From assembly GCA_033852165.1 (NCBI GenBank), contig JAWSUZ010000004.1, forward strand, positions 36,657 to 100,656: 64,000 nt of DNA, given 5' to 3'. The DNA is from Agarilytica sp033852165. GTDB taxonomy: Bacteria; Pseudomonadota; Gammaproteobacteria; Pseudomonadales; Cellvibrionaceae. The translations under genes were made by a program, and so were the position numbers. Under the pieces are notes generated by a model. That model searched no databases. It was given only the letters and a program-made list of their open reading frames with translations, and was not told the origin of the DNA. This document shows, in pieces, positions 1 through 9,196 of the stretch (positions within the stretch are counted from its first letter, which is position 1; every line of letters begins with the position of its first letter).

Positions 1-1442
1 GCTACAAGCGTATCGTACTGGGCTAAGCCATGTGTTAAAGCTGAACCTTGGCTAGTTGTGCCTGGTATGGAGTTAGCTGTAACAATAAAGAATCGTTGAG
101 CGAGTGCAGATTTTTCATCTCTTGTGTAGCGACCGCCGGCAGTTAGGGTTAATGAATCTGTGAAACTCCAGTTAACATTAACGTAAGCCCCGGTACTTTC
201 GGTGTCAACTTCGCCGTTAACGCCGTTGCTGAATGCGCTGCCATCAAGAATTGCTCCTGAGAAATGACCAAATAGGGCATCAAATGCGCCAGTTGCAGTG
301 CCGTCGTAGTAGAATAGGCCACCAACGATAGCAAGGCTATCCATTGTGTAGTTAATCTGTACTTCAGCTGTAGTTTGCTCGTCATTGTAAAATGCAGGAA
401 TGTCAAAAGAATCTAGTGGGGTACCGTCGAAGTCGATAAACGTTTTAGTTGAGCCTGAGCGGTTAGCCAACACAAACTTTGATGAAAGTTCGTCGGTAAT
501 ATCATATTGAACAGTTAAAGATACGCCTCGAGACAGAACTTCTTGCTCTTCAGTCATTCCACACTCTGAATCATAAACAGATTCGCGAGGTCCAAAAAAT
601 TCACCGTTAGGTCCGGCAACAGTGTTGTCCGCGAAACGCGAACCACAACGGCTGTTTGAAGTATCTTCAAGAGCGTCAGCGGCTACGCGAATAAATAAAG
701 AGTCGGTCGGAGAGTATTCAACAGAAGCTCGTGCCGCTTTAACGTCTTTATTGTAGTTTTCTTCTGTACGGTTGAAAGTTTGGTCAGCAGGGTCGTAGTC
801 TTTATATTGAGTGCCGAAGCCGTCTCTTTTCAAGATGCCAACTGCAAAGCCAAAATACAGCTCATCTTCGATAAGAGGTATTTGGTTAGCGACTTTAATG
901 TCGTTTTGACCTGCAGTACCAACAGCAACTTTAACGCTACCGCTGTGCTCGCCAGTCATTTTCTTAGTGATGTACTTAATCGCGCCACCAATGGTGTTTT
1001 TACCGTAAAGAGTACCTTGTGGTCCACGAAGGATTTCTAAACGCTCTAGATCCATAAGATCCATAACCGCGCCTTGAGGGCGAGCGATGTAAACGTCATC
1101 CAGATAAACACCGACGCCTGGCTCGAAACCCCAAAGAGGATCTTGTTGGCCGATACCACGGATGAACGCAGTAAGAGTAGAGTTAGTACCACGGCTAGCG
1201 CGCAATTGTGCGTTAGGAGTACTTTTTTCGATATCGATGATAGTTGATGCGCCAGCAGCTTCTAATTGAGCTGGAGAGAACGCAGTAATAGCAATAGGAA
1301 CTTCTTGTAGGTTTTGCTCACGCTTCTGAGCAGTAACAATAACTTCTTCTAGCTGAGGAGCTGCGAAAGTTGGTACCGAGATCGGTAACGCAATCGCCAC
1401 TGCAACCGCAAGCGGATTTAAAAGTAATTTAGTTTTTTTCAT
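1..1442 (-). CDS. TonB-dependent outer membrane receptor (C-terminal part missing at window edge)
   Basis: The minus-strand frame is open from the ATG at 1440-1442 to the left edge, giving about 480 residues without a stop. It begins with a signal peptide (MKKTK, a hydrophobic stretch, then PTFA), followed by a Ton-box-like LEEVIVTAQKR and a plug domain with the usual LRGPQGTLYGKNTIGG motif near residues 125-140. After that comes Asp/Asn/Tyr-rich alternating beta-strand sequence typical of the barrel. An AGGTG ribosome site precedes the ATG. It is divergent from the GntP permease and sits beside 3-hydroxybutyrate genes, so its ligand may be a 3HB oligomer; that is inference. Such receptors also take iron chelates and sugars. 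The remaining barrel strands lie outside the window. Confidence 0.93.
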   Translation of the reverse strand, partial: MKKTKLLLNPLAVAVAIALPISVPTFAAPQLEEVIVTAQKREQNLQEVPIAITAFSPAQLEAAGASTIIDIEKSTPNAQLRASRGTNSTLTAFIRGIGQQDPLWGFEPGVGVYLDDVYIARPQGAVMDLMDLERLEILRGPQGTLYGKNTIGGAIKYITKKMTGEHSGSVKVAVGTAGQNDIKVANQIPLIEDELYFGFAVGILKRDGFGTQYKDYDPADQTFNRTEENYNKDVKAARASVEYSPTDSLFIRVAADALEDTSNSRCGSRFADNTVAGPNGEFFGPRESVYDSECGMTEEQEVLSRGVSLTVQYDITDELSSKFVLANRSGSTKTFIDFDGTPLDSFDIPAFYNDEQTTAEVQINYTMDSLAIVGGLFYYDGTATGAFDALFGHFSGAILDGSAFSNGVNGEVDTESTGAYVNVNWSFTDSLTLTAGGRYTRDEKSALAQRFFIVTANSIPGTTSQGSALTHGLAQYDTLV

Positions 1443-1750
1443 GATGCACACCTGTGTGGTTATCTATTAGTTGATGTTTTATTTTTTTGATGATGTGTTT
1501 ATCCGGAGCATTCTAATGCTATTCCACTTCTTGCAGCAAGCTTAAATATCGTGTCTTTTTTAATTTACTGTTTACTAATAAATGATGCTCACGACGCACC
1601 TGCAGCAAATCTGATCATTAATTAACCTTATTTTTAATTTTCTACTGTTTTCTAAAATTCACTTCACTCAAGGTTGTAGCGGAACTACACTCATCACTCG
1701 TTAACACTATCTTTAACAATAAAAGTAAATAGATTTTTAAAAGGCCAATT
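1443..1750. other. Divergent intergenic region between TonB receptor and GntP permease
   Basis: This 308-bp AT-rich gap should hold the promoters for both divergent genes. An AAAGG ribosome site for the permease lies just before 1751. I could not pick out a convincing -35/-10 pair or a clear operator. Confidence 0.5.
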
Positions 1751-3061
1751 ATGATTAGTGTGTTGGGATTAATAACGGCGCTTGTGTTGCTCGTAATTTT
1801 AACGATCCGCGGAATGAATTTGATGATTGCGGCGCCATTCTGTGCGATTCTTGTTGCATTGACCGGGGGTTTGCCAATTATTCCTGATGTTACGCAGACT
1901 CAAAGCTTTATTACTGTGTATATGGATGGCTTTGCTGGGTTCCTTGGCGCATGGTTCTTTATGTTCTTGCTGGGTTCTTTGTTCGGTAAGTTTATGGAAG
2001 AATCGGGCGCTGCCGATAAAATCGCGTTAACAATTGTTGATTGCCTGGGAATGAAAAACGCCGTTGCGGCAATTATTATTTCTTGCGCGATTATGACTTA
2101 TGGCGGTGTTAGCTTATTTGTTGTGGCGTTTTCCGTTTACCCAATGGCTGTCAGCTTATTTAAAAAGGCGGACTTACCACGCCGGTTTATTCCTGCTGCG
2201 ATGGCTTTTGGTTCTGTAACTTTTACGATGACTTCAGCGGGATCGCCAGAAATTCAAAACTGGATTCCGATTAAGTATCTGGGTACTACCCCGTATGCGG
2301 CATGGGAAGTTAGCTTGTTTGTCGCGATCTGTATGGCGTCTTTTGGCTTTTGGTGGCTAAGTCGTATGGTTAAAAGTGCTCTTGCTAAGGGGGAGACGTT
2401 TTCTGCGAGAAAGGATGACCCAGAGCCAAAGGACTTGGATTCCCTTCCTCCTTTTTGGGCTTCTATTGTTCCGATCATCACGGTATTGATTATCACGTTT
2501 ATCTTTCATGAGGAATACGCGCAATATTCGCTGGTTATGTCTTTGGCCTCCGGCTGCCTGGCGGCTTGGTTTGTGACCCATCGCAGTATGGAGGGCTTGG
2601 ATCGGGTTGTGGCACAGGGCACAACTGGAGCCGTTATTGCGATTGCGAATACTTCGGCGGTTGTTGGTTTTGGGTCGGTAGCGAAAGTCTCACCGGCATT
2701 TGATATAGCGGTTGATGCTATTACTAGCTTGCCGGGCAACGAGCTGATTGGTGCGGCGATTGCGGTAACGTCTATTGCTGCTATGACGGGGTCAGCATCC
2801 GGTGGTCAGAGTATTGCGTTACCGGTATTGGCGCCACACTATTTAGACGCCGGTGTTGATCCGGAGGCATTGCACCGAGTTGTGGCGATATCGTCCGGGG
2901 CTTTGGATAGTTTGCCTCATAACGGCTATGTGGTGACTACAATTCGAGCAATTTGTCATGAGACACACAAGGCTGCATATGGCCCCATGGCCGCATTGAC
3001 GGTGGTTATTCCTATGATGGGAACCATTTTAGCTCTTGCCTGCTTCATTCTATTTGACTAA
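1751..3061 (+). CDS. GntP-family permease, probable 3-hydroxybutyrate (short hydroxy acid) transporter
   Basis: A 436-residue, strongly hydrophobic protein with roughly 12 membrane segments. It has the GntP-family signatures: a Gly-rich GGLPIIPDV near the N-terminus, the TYGGVSLFVVAF stretch near residue 115, a TGSASGGQSIALPVL loop near residues 345-360, and a SGALDSLPHNG motif near 385. Members of this family are proton symporters for gluconate and related hydroxy acids. GntP-type permeases often sit beside 3HB dehydrogenase genes, as in the Pseudomonas aeruginosa bdhA locus. With the oligomer hydrolase downstream and bdhA in the same locus, 3HB is the most likely substrate, although gluconate is possible given the Entner-Doudoroff genes elsewhere in the window. 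Full length. Confidence 0.9.
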   Translation: MISVLGLITALVLLVILTIRGMNLMIAAPFCAILVALTGGLPIIPDVTQTQSFITVYMDGFAGFLGAWFFMFLLGSLFGKFMEESGAADKIALTIVDCLGMKNAVAAIIISCAIMTYGGVSLFVVAFSVYPMAVSLFKKADLPRRFIPAAMAFGSVTFTMTSAGSPEIQNWIPIKYLGTTPYAAWEVSLFVAICMASFGFWWLSRMVKSALAKGETFSARKDDPEPKDLDSLPPFWASIVPIITVLIITFIFHEEYAQYSLVMSLASGCLAAWFVTHRSMEGLDRVVAQGTTGAVIAIANTSAVVGFGSVAKVSPAFDIAVDAITSLPGNELIGAAIAVTSIAAMTGSASGGQSIALPVLAPHYLDAGVDPEALHRVVAISSGALDSLPHNGYVVTTIRAICHETHKAAYGPMAALTVVIPMMGTILALACFILFD

Positions 3062-3275
3062 TTAGTTCCGTCACTAAGTGGACGGCCAATGCGAGCGCAT
3101 TGAAAGCGCTATCTATGCACCGCTGGATATTGTTGCTTGGAATGACTAACGTGGTCATAACTGGCGGTGCAAATCCATTATGTTCAATCAGCTCTTGCTA
3201 TACCCTTGTGGTATCGGCGGGTACCAGCTAACTGTACATGAGAGTTTTGTTCGGTTAAGGTTTTCGGTAACTACG
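3062..3275 (+). other. Structured 3' untranslated stretch after the permease
   Basis: No reading frame of note. Two small hairpins can be drawn: CAATGC/GCATTG at 3087-3102 with a 4-base loop, and ATACC/GGTAT near 3200-3214. The stretch leads into the rho-independent terminator at 3276-3314. It may be a long 3' leader out of the permease gene or a small RNA; no good -35 box was found to support a separate transcript. Confidence 0.35.
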
Positions 3276-3314
3276 AAGCCGGTATTCAATTGCTTTGAAT
3301 GCTGGCTTTTTTTT
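3276..3314 (+). terminator. Rho-independent terminator
   Basis: The stem pairs 3277-3289 with 3295-3307 (AGCCGGTATTCAA against TTGAATGCTGGCT, two G-T wobbles), has a 5-base loop, and is followed by a run of eight T. It ends the GntP permease transcript and separates it from the hydrolase gene. Confidence 0.85.
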
Positions 3315-3398
3315 GTGCGCTAGAATTAAAGAAATACCGTTCCATGCGAGCAGGGCTTTAATTTTTCGTAGAGAGCTGTAATACGGAGTAACTAGTTT

Positions 3399-5447
3399 AT
3401 GGTGCTAAATAGTAAGGGCTATAGGCTGTCGTTATTCGTCCTGTTTTCCGCGGTGATTTTTACGTCATGTGCTGTCTCACCTGTGAAGTCTAGCAACGGG
3501 CAAGCTCAACACCGTACGGCCTTTATGTTGGGGGGCGTCTCAAAGCTCTACTATGATGGAGAGTTTAATGACCTAGCCTATGGTGGCTTGGGTCTTGATG
3601 CTATTCGTAATGGTGAGGCGCCTGTTGTTTCCGACCCGCTACGTCCTTCGATCTCTGATTTACGCCGTTTGGCGATCTATCACAATATTCGTTCATTGTC
3701 TGCGATGTCGGATAATGCCGGTTATGGCTCTCTTTACGCCAATTTTGATCTAGCTGCTAGCCCGGTTAGCGGTTACGAATTTATTGCTCCTTTACTCTTT
3801 GATGATGGCCAAGTTGCCTCTGTTTTCATGCTTCAGGTACCCGATAATTTTGATTGGGACCATCCTTGCCTTATTTCGGCGGCGTCCTCCGCATCACGAG
3901 GAATATACGGAGCTATAGGGGTTGTAGGGCTTTGGGGCTTGGATAAAGGCTGTGCGGTGGTGCATTCTGACAAGGGCACTGGTACAGGGTTTTACTGGTT
4001 AAGTGATGATCAAACAGTTGATGTAAGTGGGCAGATTAATAAGCCCAATGAAAATTCTCATTTTATTGTCGATAATGTCAAACAGTTTGCTCAGGCTTAC
4101 CCAAACAGGGTCGCAACAAAGCATGCGCATAGCCAAAGAAATGTGGGGCGACACTGGGGAGGGGCAGTTCTATCGTCAATAGAGTACGCATTCGAGTTGC
4201 TCAATTCTGAATTTGGCGGACAGAAAAGGTTAACGCCGGAAAATACATTGGTGATTGGGGCGGGGATCTCGAACGGAGGAGGGGCTGTAGTTGTTGCTGC
4301 CGAACAGGATAAATCGCAATTTTTCGACGGGATAGTTTTGGCCGCGCCGAATATTCCGGTACCGGCTGGATATGAGTATCAATATAAAAGTGGCGAAGCA
4401 AGGAGTAGACGAGCTGCTCAGGAGACTCGTTCCCACAGGGTGACCGTACTTGTCGAAGTGGGTTTTAATCTGGCGCTTTACTTGCCTTGCGCTGCTTTGT
4501 TTAGTGGAGAGCCCACCCATCCTGAGGGTCTGAACGCTCATTGGCAGGCATTACTTGAAACGAGATGCAATAAACTCAAAGCTGCCGGTTTATTGTCTGG
4601 AAAGTCCTTTCGGGAGCAGAGCTTTGAATCTCTCCAGGTTTTAATACGTAGGGGGTATCCTGAAAGCGCAAATACCATGGCAACAACATTTGCACGCAAT
4701 TTGTTATGGAATTCTTTAATGCTGAGCTACACCAGTGATTTGGGAGGGTATGGGGTTGGCGATCATTTATGTGATTACAGCTATGCCTATGCAAACTCCG
4801 AGGGGGAGCCTATCGTCACTCCTGATGAGGTAAAGGCGCTAGTTTTTGGTCGAACCCGGGGCAGCTTGCCAGCGTTGGGTATTCAGATTATGAACGACGC
4901 CAGTGCAGATGGCCCACGTGATCTTATGCATTCAGTTGATGCGGATGGTGTATTGGATTTGGGCTTTGATAATGTCATGTGCATGGAAAAACATTTGTTC
5001 TCTAAGCGTGTGCAAGACGGGTTAACGGCCATTCAAGCCTCAGGTAATTTGCAGGGGCTTCCCGCAATTATTGTGCATGGCGAAGCCGACAATATCATTC
5101 AGGTTAGAAATACGTCGCGAGCCTATGCCGTATTAAACTCTGAAGTGGAAGATAATTCTTCTTTGGTTTATTACGAGGTTAAAAATGCGCAGCATATTGA
5201 CCGGCTGATTGATTACCCTCCATATAAAACGCAATACATCCCCTTGCAGTTCTATTTCGAAGAAGCGCTCGACTCTATGTATGAACACCTAACCGAAGGT
5301 ACAGCTATTCCCGCGAGCCGTGAAATTTTAACGGTTCCGGCTACCGAGAAGGAAGAAAAGTTGACACGTAAAAATTTACCCTCTATTACTTCTGGTAATA
5401 CGAACCCTATCGAAATTAAAAGTGGAGTTTTGGTTTTTGCCAATTAA
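3399..5447 (+). CDS. D-(-)-3-hydroxybutyrate oligomer hydrolase, predicted lipoprotein
   Basis: A 682-residue protein matching the 3HB-oligomer hydrolase family, which splits soluble (R)-3HB oligomers from PHB into monomers. The usual length is about 650-750 residues. Family features are the N-terminal YDGxxNDLAYGGLG segment (residues 52-66), GISNGGGA with the likely nucleophile Ser291, and a late HGEADNII segment near residue 560 with AQHID near 605 that could supply acid and histidine. A hydrophobic N-terminus ending FTSC (Cys24) fits a lipoprotein signal, and Ala at +2 suggests outer-membrane sorting. The stop is 3 bp before the next ATG, so it is almost surely co-transcribed with the sensor kinase. 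Confidence 0.9.
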   Translation: MVLNSKGYRLSLFVLFSAVIFTSCAVSPVKSSNGQAQHRTAFMLGGVSKLYYDGEFNDLAYGGLGLDAIRNGEAPVVSDPLRPSISDLRRLAIYHNIRSLSAMSDNAGYGSLYANFDLAASPVSGYEFIAPLLFDDGQVASVFMLQVPDNFDWDHPCLISAASSASRGIYGAIGVVGLWGLDKGCAVVHSDKGTGTGFYWLSDDQTVDVSGQINKPNENSHFIVDNVKQFAQAYPNRVATKHAHSQRNVGRHWGGAVLSSIEYAFELLNSEFGGQKRLTPENTLVIGAGISNGGGAVVVAAEQDKSQFFDGIVLAAPNIPVPAGYEYQYKSGEARSRRAAQETRSHRVTVLVEVGFNLALYLPCAALFSGEPTHPEGLNAHWQALLETRCNKLKAAGLLSGKSFREQSFESLQVLIRRGYPESANTMATTFARNLLWNSLMLSYTSDLGGYGVGDHLCDYSYAYANSEGEPIVTPDEVKALVFGRTRGSLPALGIQIMNDASADGPRDLMHSVDADGVLDLGFDNVMCMEKHLFSKRVQDGLTAIQASGNLQGLPAIIVHGEADNIIQVRNTSRAYAVLNSEVEDNSSLVYYEVKNAQHIDRLIDYPPYKTQYIPLQFYFEEALDSMYEHLTEGTAIPASREILTVPATEKEEKLTRKNLPSITSGNTNPIEIKSGVLVFAN

Positions 5448-5450
5448 CGT

Positions 5451-8400
5451 ATGCTAAGCCAAGGTTATATTGCTCTCTGGTCGATTGGGTATCTGTGTAT
5501 ACTTTTTGTAATTGCGTTTTGGGGGGATAGTCTTCGGGAGCAGGCGATTCGCCGGTATAAGCCTATAATTATTGGTTTGGCGGTTACCGTTTATTGCAGT
5601 GCATGGAGCTTTCATGGTGTAGCTGCTCAGGCTGTTAGTAAAGGGTGGTATTTTCCTCCTACCTTTCTGGGGGCCATTCTATTGCTAGTCTTTTTCTGTC
5701 CCTTAATAAAAAAACTAATCGCGGAGAGTAAGCGAGCGAATATCACGTCCATTGCAGATTACCTGTCAGTGAGCTACGGAGGTTCCCGTACTCTCGGTGT
5801 TTTAATTACACTGGTTTCTATAGTGGTTTTGGTTCCTTATCTTGCTTTGCAATTGAAAGCGATTACTCAGAATTATCATTTGCTGGCAAGAGCTGAATTA
5901 CCGTTTGATCAAGCTTTCACAGAAACCACCCACATGGGTACGGCTTTTGTTGTTGCTCTCTTGTTGGGGGCTTTTGCCATGATTTTTGGCTCTCGCAACC
6001 AAGACGTTAGGGAGCATCATAATGGTTTAATGTTGGCTATTGCATTTGAATCGATAGTTAAGCTGGTGGCTTTTGTTGTATTGGCCTTGTTTGTATCGAT
6101 GGTTATGTATGACGGCCTGGAAGATATTTTTTTCCAGGTGGCGCAAAATGATGTTTTGATGAAAGAACTCGTTGAGAGGCGTGAAGGTGATGGCGGTTAC
6201 CTCACCGCCATGATATTGGGTTGTATTGCTATGGTGTGCTTGCCCAGACAGTTTCATGTGCTGGTTGTCGAGAGTGAAAATCCAAGTGATATTAATACCG
6301 TCCGCTGGCTTTTCCCTGTGTACCTGCTCGTTTTTGGTATGTGTGTTTTACCTGTAGCGTATGCGGGCATGCTGCTTTTTCATGACTTGGGAATTAGTTC
6401 TGACCAATATGTTTTAGGGATTCCACTAATTGCTGGCCGAGTTGACTTGGCTCTTCTAACCTATTTGGGTGGTTTTTCAGCGGCCAGTAGCATGGTGATT
6501 TTAGCTTGCGTTGCGATGTCGACAATGGCGTCTAATGAGCTGGTTATCCCTTTTTTATCTCGCTTCAATTTAATTGATTTACAGAATAAAAATAGAGCGC
6601 ATCGCACAATTAGAACGGTTCGTCGTTACGTTATTTTCACCTTGCTTTTGTTAGCGTATGGGTATTATCGATTACTTGGTAATCAGGCAAGTTTAGGTGC
6701 TATTGGCTTTTTGTCATTTTCTTTGGCCGCTCAATTTTTCCCATGTTTGTTTTTCAGCTTGATATTAAAGTCAGATCGAAGGAGTGAATTGGCCGTTTCT
6801 GCAATTGTTGGTATTGCCGTGGGGTTAGGGGTTTGGTGTTACACCTTATTTCTTCCCGCGTTAGTGGATGCTGGGTTTCTTTCTCAGCAGTTTTTAGATG
6901 AAGGACCGTTTGGGGTTTCATGGTTGAGACCAACGGCGTTATTTGGCTTTGAGATTTTTAGTGATTTATCACATGGTGTGTTCTGGAGTTTATGGGCGAA
7001 TGTAGTCAGTTTTATTTGCTTGTCGAAAAGTCCCTTAGCCTACTTTCGGGATGCGACGTTTAGCGAGGGGCGTGCAGCCACAATGCTTGAGTTAAAGTTA
7101 TTATTGACGCGCTTTTTAGGCGTTGACCAGACTGAGTTAGCGTTGAAGGAATACCCTAAGTTGGCGGCTGCGCGCGGCTACGCAGATAGCGGCGATGTCA
7201 GCGTGGTCGAAAATATTCTTTCCGCTGTGGTGGGTTCAATATCAGCGCGAAATATTATTGAAACATCTTTTACGGGTGAAGCTGAAAATGAAAAGTTGCT
7301 GGATAAGGCCGCGCAAATATTTCAGTTTGGACGAGAATTGCTGCAGGAAAGTATCGATAATATTAGTCAGGGCATTAGCGTTGTTGATTCACAGTTAAAA
7401 ATGGTTGCGTGGAATCGTGGTTATTTAGATATCTTTGAGTACCCGAAAGGCATGATGCACGTGGGCTGTAATGTGGCGGACTTACTTCGTTATAACGCAA
7501 TATTAAATGGCCTGGAAGGGGGAGAGGTTCAGCACTTTATTGATAAACGCTTGAAGTTAATGGCTTCAGGCAGTGCCTATATTCATATCTACACACATTA
7601 CACTGGACGGGTATTGGAAATCCAAGGGGCTCCTATGGGAGAGGGAGGTTTTGTAACAACCTTTACCGATATTAGTAACTATCAAGAAACGGTTAGCACG
7701 TTAGAGGAAACGAGGGCAACCCTAGAGTCTCGCGTGAAGGAACGGACAGAAGAACTGCAGTTAGCAAATCGAAAATTACGTGATGCAAACCATAAAAAAA
7801 CACATTTTTTGGCTGCTGCTGGGCACGATTTGATTCAACCTCTAAATGCCGCAAAGTTGTTTGCCACAGCACTGACCCATAAAGTAAAGGACCCTGAAAC
7901 CACAAAGCTTCTTCACAATTTAGATCACTCTCTTCATTCTGCAGATGCGATTATTAGTGAGCTCCTAGCGATTGCGAAACTGGATTCCGGGGAAATGCAG
8001 GTCAACGCGAAAACATTTTGTATTGGGGATCTACTGCGTTCGCTGCATAAGGAATTTTCTATCATTGCGCAAAAGAAGAATATTGAACTGCGTTTTTGCT
8101 ATAGCTCTTTGGCAGTGACAACGGATGAGCAGTTATTGAAACGAATTTTGCAAAACCTTTTATCAAATGCTATTCGCTATACCAATACAGGTAAAGTGAT
8201 CATTGGTTGTCGGCGGTCGAAAACCACCAGTTGCATTGAGGTGTGGGACCAAGGAAAAGGCATTCCCGAAAAAGAGGAAGAGAATATATTCAAAGAGTTT
8301 CATCGAATAGATAAAAACGAGCAAGACGGTGGCTTAGGTCTGGGCTTAGCAACTGTGCAGCGTTTGTGTCAGTTACTCGAAGTGAAAATCAAAGTGGAGT

Positions 8401-8897
8401 CTAAGGTTGGCCAGGGCAGTGTGTTTCGTATCGTGCTGCCGCGCACAGAAAAACGATATGTGTCTGCGTTAGATGGCGATGAGCAGGCTTCTCCTCGTGA
8501 ATCTGTTTTGTCGGGGATGAGGGTTCTGTGTATCGATAATGAAAGTACTATTCTTGATGGTATGAAGGCTGTGTTGGAGACTTGGGGTTGTGTTTTTTAT
8601 GGGGTGACGGAGTGGTCGGATATTTTACCGTGGGAGCCGGATGCTTTACTTGTGGATTTTCATTTAAACGACGGTATTACCGGTATTGAATTAGCTGAGC
8701 GATTTCACGCTAAATATGGGGATGTTAAGCCGATCGTGGTGATTTCTGCAGATCAGAATAATGATGTTAGAGAGCAGGCAAAGTCGCGGGCTTATTTCTT
8801 TTTAAGAAAGCCGCTCAAGGCGGCTTCTCTTTGGTCTGTGTTGGCGCGTATCAATGATATGAAAAGCCTTGAGGGAACCGTTGCTCCTCGTCAATAA
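5451..8897 (+). CDS. Hybrid sensor histidine kinase with SLC5/solute-symporter sensor domain (CrbS/MxtR type)
   Basis: A 1148-residue protein. Residues 1-500 are a multi-pass sodium:solute symporter-like domain. A PAS domain follows at about 635-750, then a coiled stretch (TLEETRATLESRVKERTEEL) and a HisKA domain with the phospho-acceptor in AAAGHDLIQPLNA (His about 793). The ATPase domain has N box LQNLLSNAIRYTN and G boxes DQGKGIP and GGLGLGLA. A C-terminal receiver domain (about 1025-1140) has VDFHLNDG (phospho-Asp about 1069) and FLRKP lysine. This layout is that of CrbS and MxtR, which work with LuxR-type CrbR/ErdR in acetate and alcohol metabolism. It begins 3 bp after the 3HB-oligomer hydrolase and faces a LuxR-type regulator, so it may sense 3HB or a product; the ligand is inferred. 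Confidence 0.93.
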   Translation: MLSQGYIALWSIGYLCILFVIAFWGDSLREQAIRRYKPIIIGLAVTVYCSAWSFHGVAAQAVSKGWYFPPTFLGAILLLVFFCPLIKKLIAESKRANITSIADYLSVSYGGSRTLGVLITLVSIVVLVPYLALQLKAITQNYHLLARAELPFDQAFTETTHMGTAFVVALLLGAFAMIFGSRNQDVREHHNGLMLAIAFESIVKLVAFVVLALFVSMVMYDGLEDIFFQVAQNDVLMKELVERREGDGGYLTAMILGCIAMVCLPRQFHVLVVESENPSDINTVRWLFPVYLLVFGMCVLPVAYAGMLLFHDLGISSDQYVLGIPLIAGRVDLALLTYLGGFSAASSMVILACVAMSTMASNELVIPFLSRFNLIDLQNKNRAHRTIRTVRRYVIFTLLLLAYGYYRLLGNQASLGAIGFLSFSLAAQFFPCLFFSLILKSDRRSELAVSAIVGIAVGLGVWCYTLFLPALVDAGFLSQQFLDEGPFGVSWLRPTALFGFEIFSDLSHGVFWSLWANVVSFICLSKSPLAYFRDATFSEGRAATMLELKLLLTRFLGVDQTELALKEYPKLAAARGYADSGDVSVVENILSAVVGSISARNIIETSFTGEAENEKLLDKAAQIFQFGRELLQESIDNISQGISVVDSQLKMVAWNRGYLDIFEYPKGMMHVGCNVADLLRYNAILNGLEGGEVQHFIDKRLKLMASGSAYIHIYTHYTGRVLEIQGAPMGEGGFVTTFTDISNYQETVSTLEETRATLESRVKERTEELQLANRKLRDANHKKTHFLAAAGHDLIQPLNAAKLFATALTHKVKDPETTKLLHNLDHSLHSADAIISELLAIAKLDSGEMQVNAKTFCIGDLLRSLHKEFSIIAQKKNIELRFCYSSLAVTTDEQLLKRILQNLLSNAIRYTNTGKVIIGCRRSKTTSCIEVWDQGKGIPEKEEENIFKEFHRIDKNEQDGGLGLGLATVQRLCQLLEVKIKVESKVGQGSVFRIVLPRTEKRYVSALDGDEQASPRESVLSGMRVLCIDNESTILDGMKAVLETWGCVFYGVTEWSDILPWEPDALLVDFHLNDGITGIELAERFHAKYGDVKPIVVISADQNNDVREQAKSRAYFFLRKPLKAASLWSVLARINDMKSLEGTVAPRQ

Positions 8898-8954
8898 GTG
8901 GCAAAGGTTAATTTAACTGATGCTTTTCTTCAAAAATCCTTGGCTTTCAAAAAA

Positions 8955-9196
8955 CTTTAGGGTGTCTTTAAAAATTGTGATTTTTTGTGAGGGCAAGGAA
9001 ATACCACGCGGACACTAGCATGGATGCCAGTGCCAGGTCGCAGCATTAGCGCAGGAAGCGCGTAAGTAGAATAACGCAGGAGCAGTTATCGAGGAAGCCC
9101 GGTCCGAGAGTCTCAGTGTACATGGTGTACACCGGAAATCGAGTACGGAGCCGATGCCGTCATCGCTAAAAAGTATTTTTTAGAAATGCCCTTTAG
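8955..9196. repeat. Structured intergenic repeat A, terminal inverted repeats (MITE-like)
   Basis: Lies between the convergent kinase and regulator genes. The ends are inverted repeats: 8955-8985 reads CTTTAGGGTGTCTTTAAAAA and the complement of 9168-9196 reads CTAAAGGGCATTTCTAAAAA; most differences are transitions, so the RNA could still pair by G-U. Inside is a hairpin at 9013-9032 (CACTAGCAT/ATGCCAGTG). A 36-bp block at 9046-9081 matches 43759-43794 in repeat B at 32 of 36 positions, and 9140-9152 matches 43865-43877. The right end overlaps the stop codon of the response regulator. No transposase is present. Confidence 0.6.
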
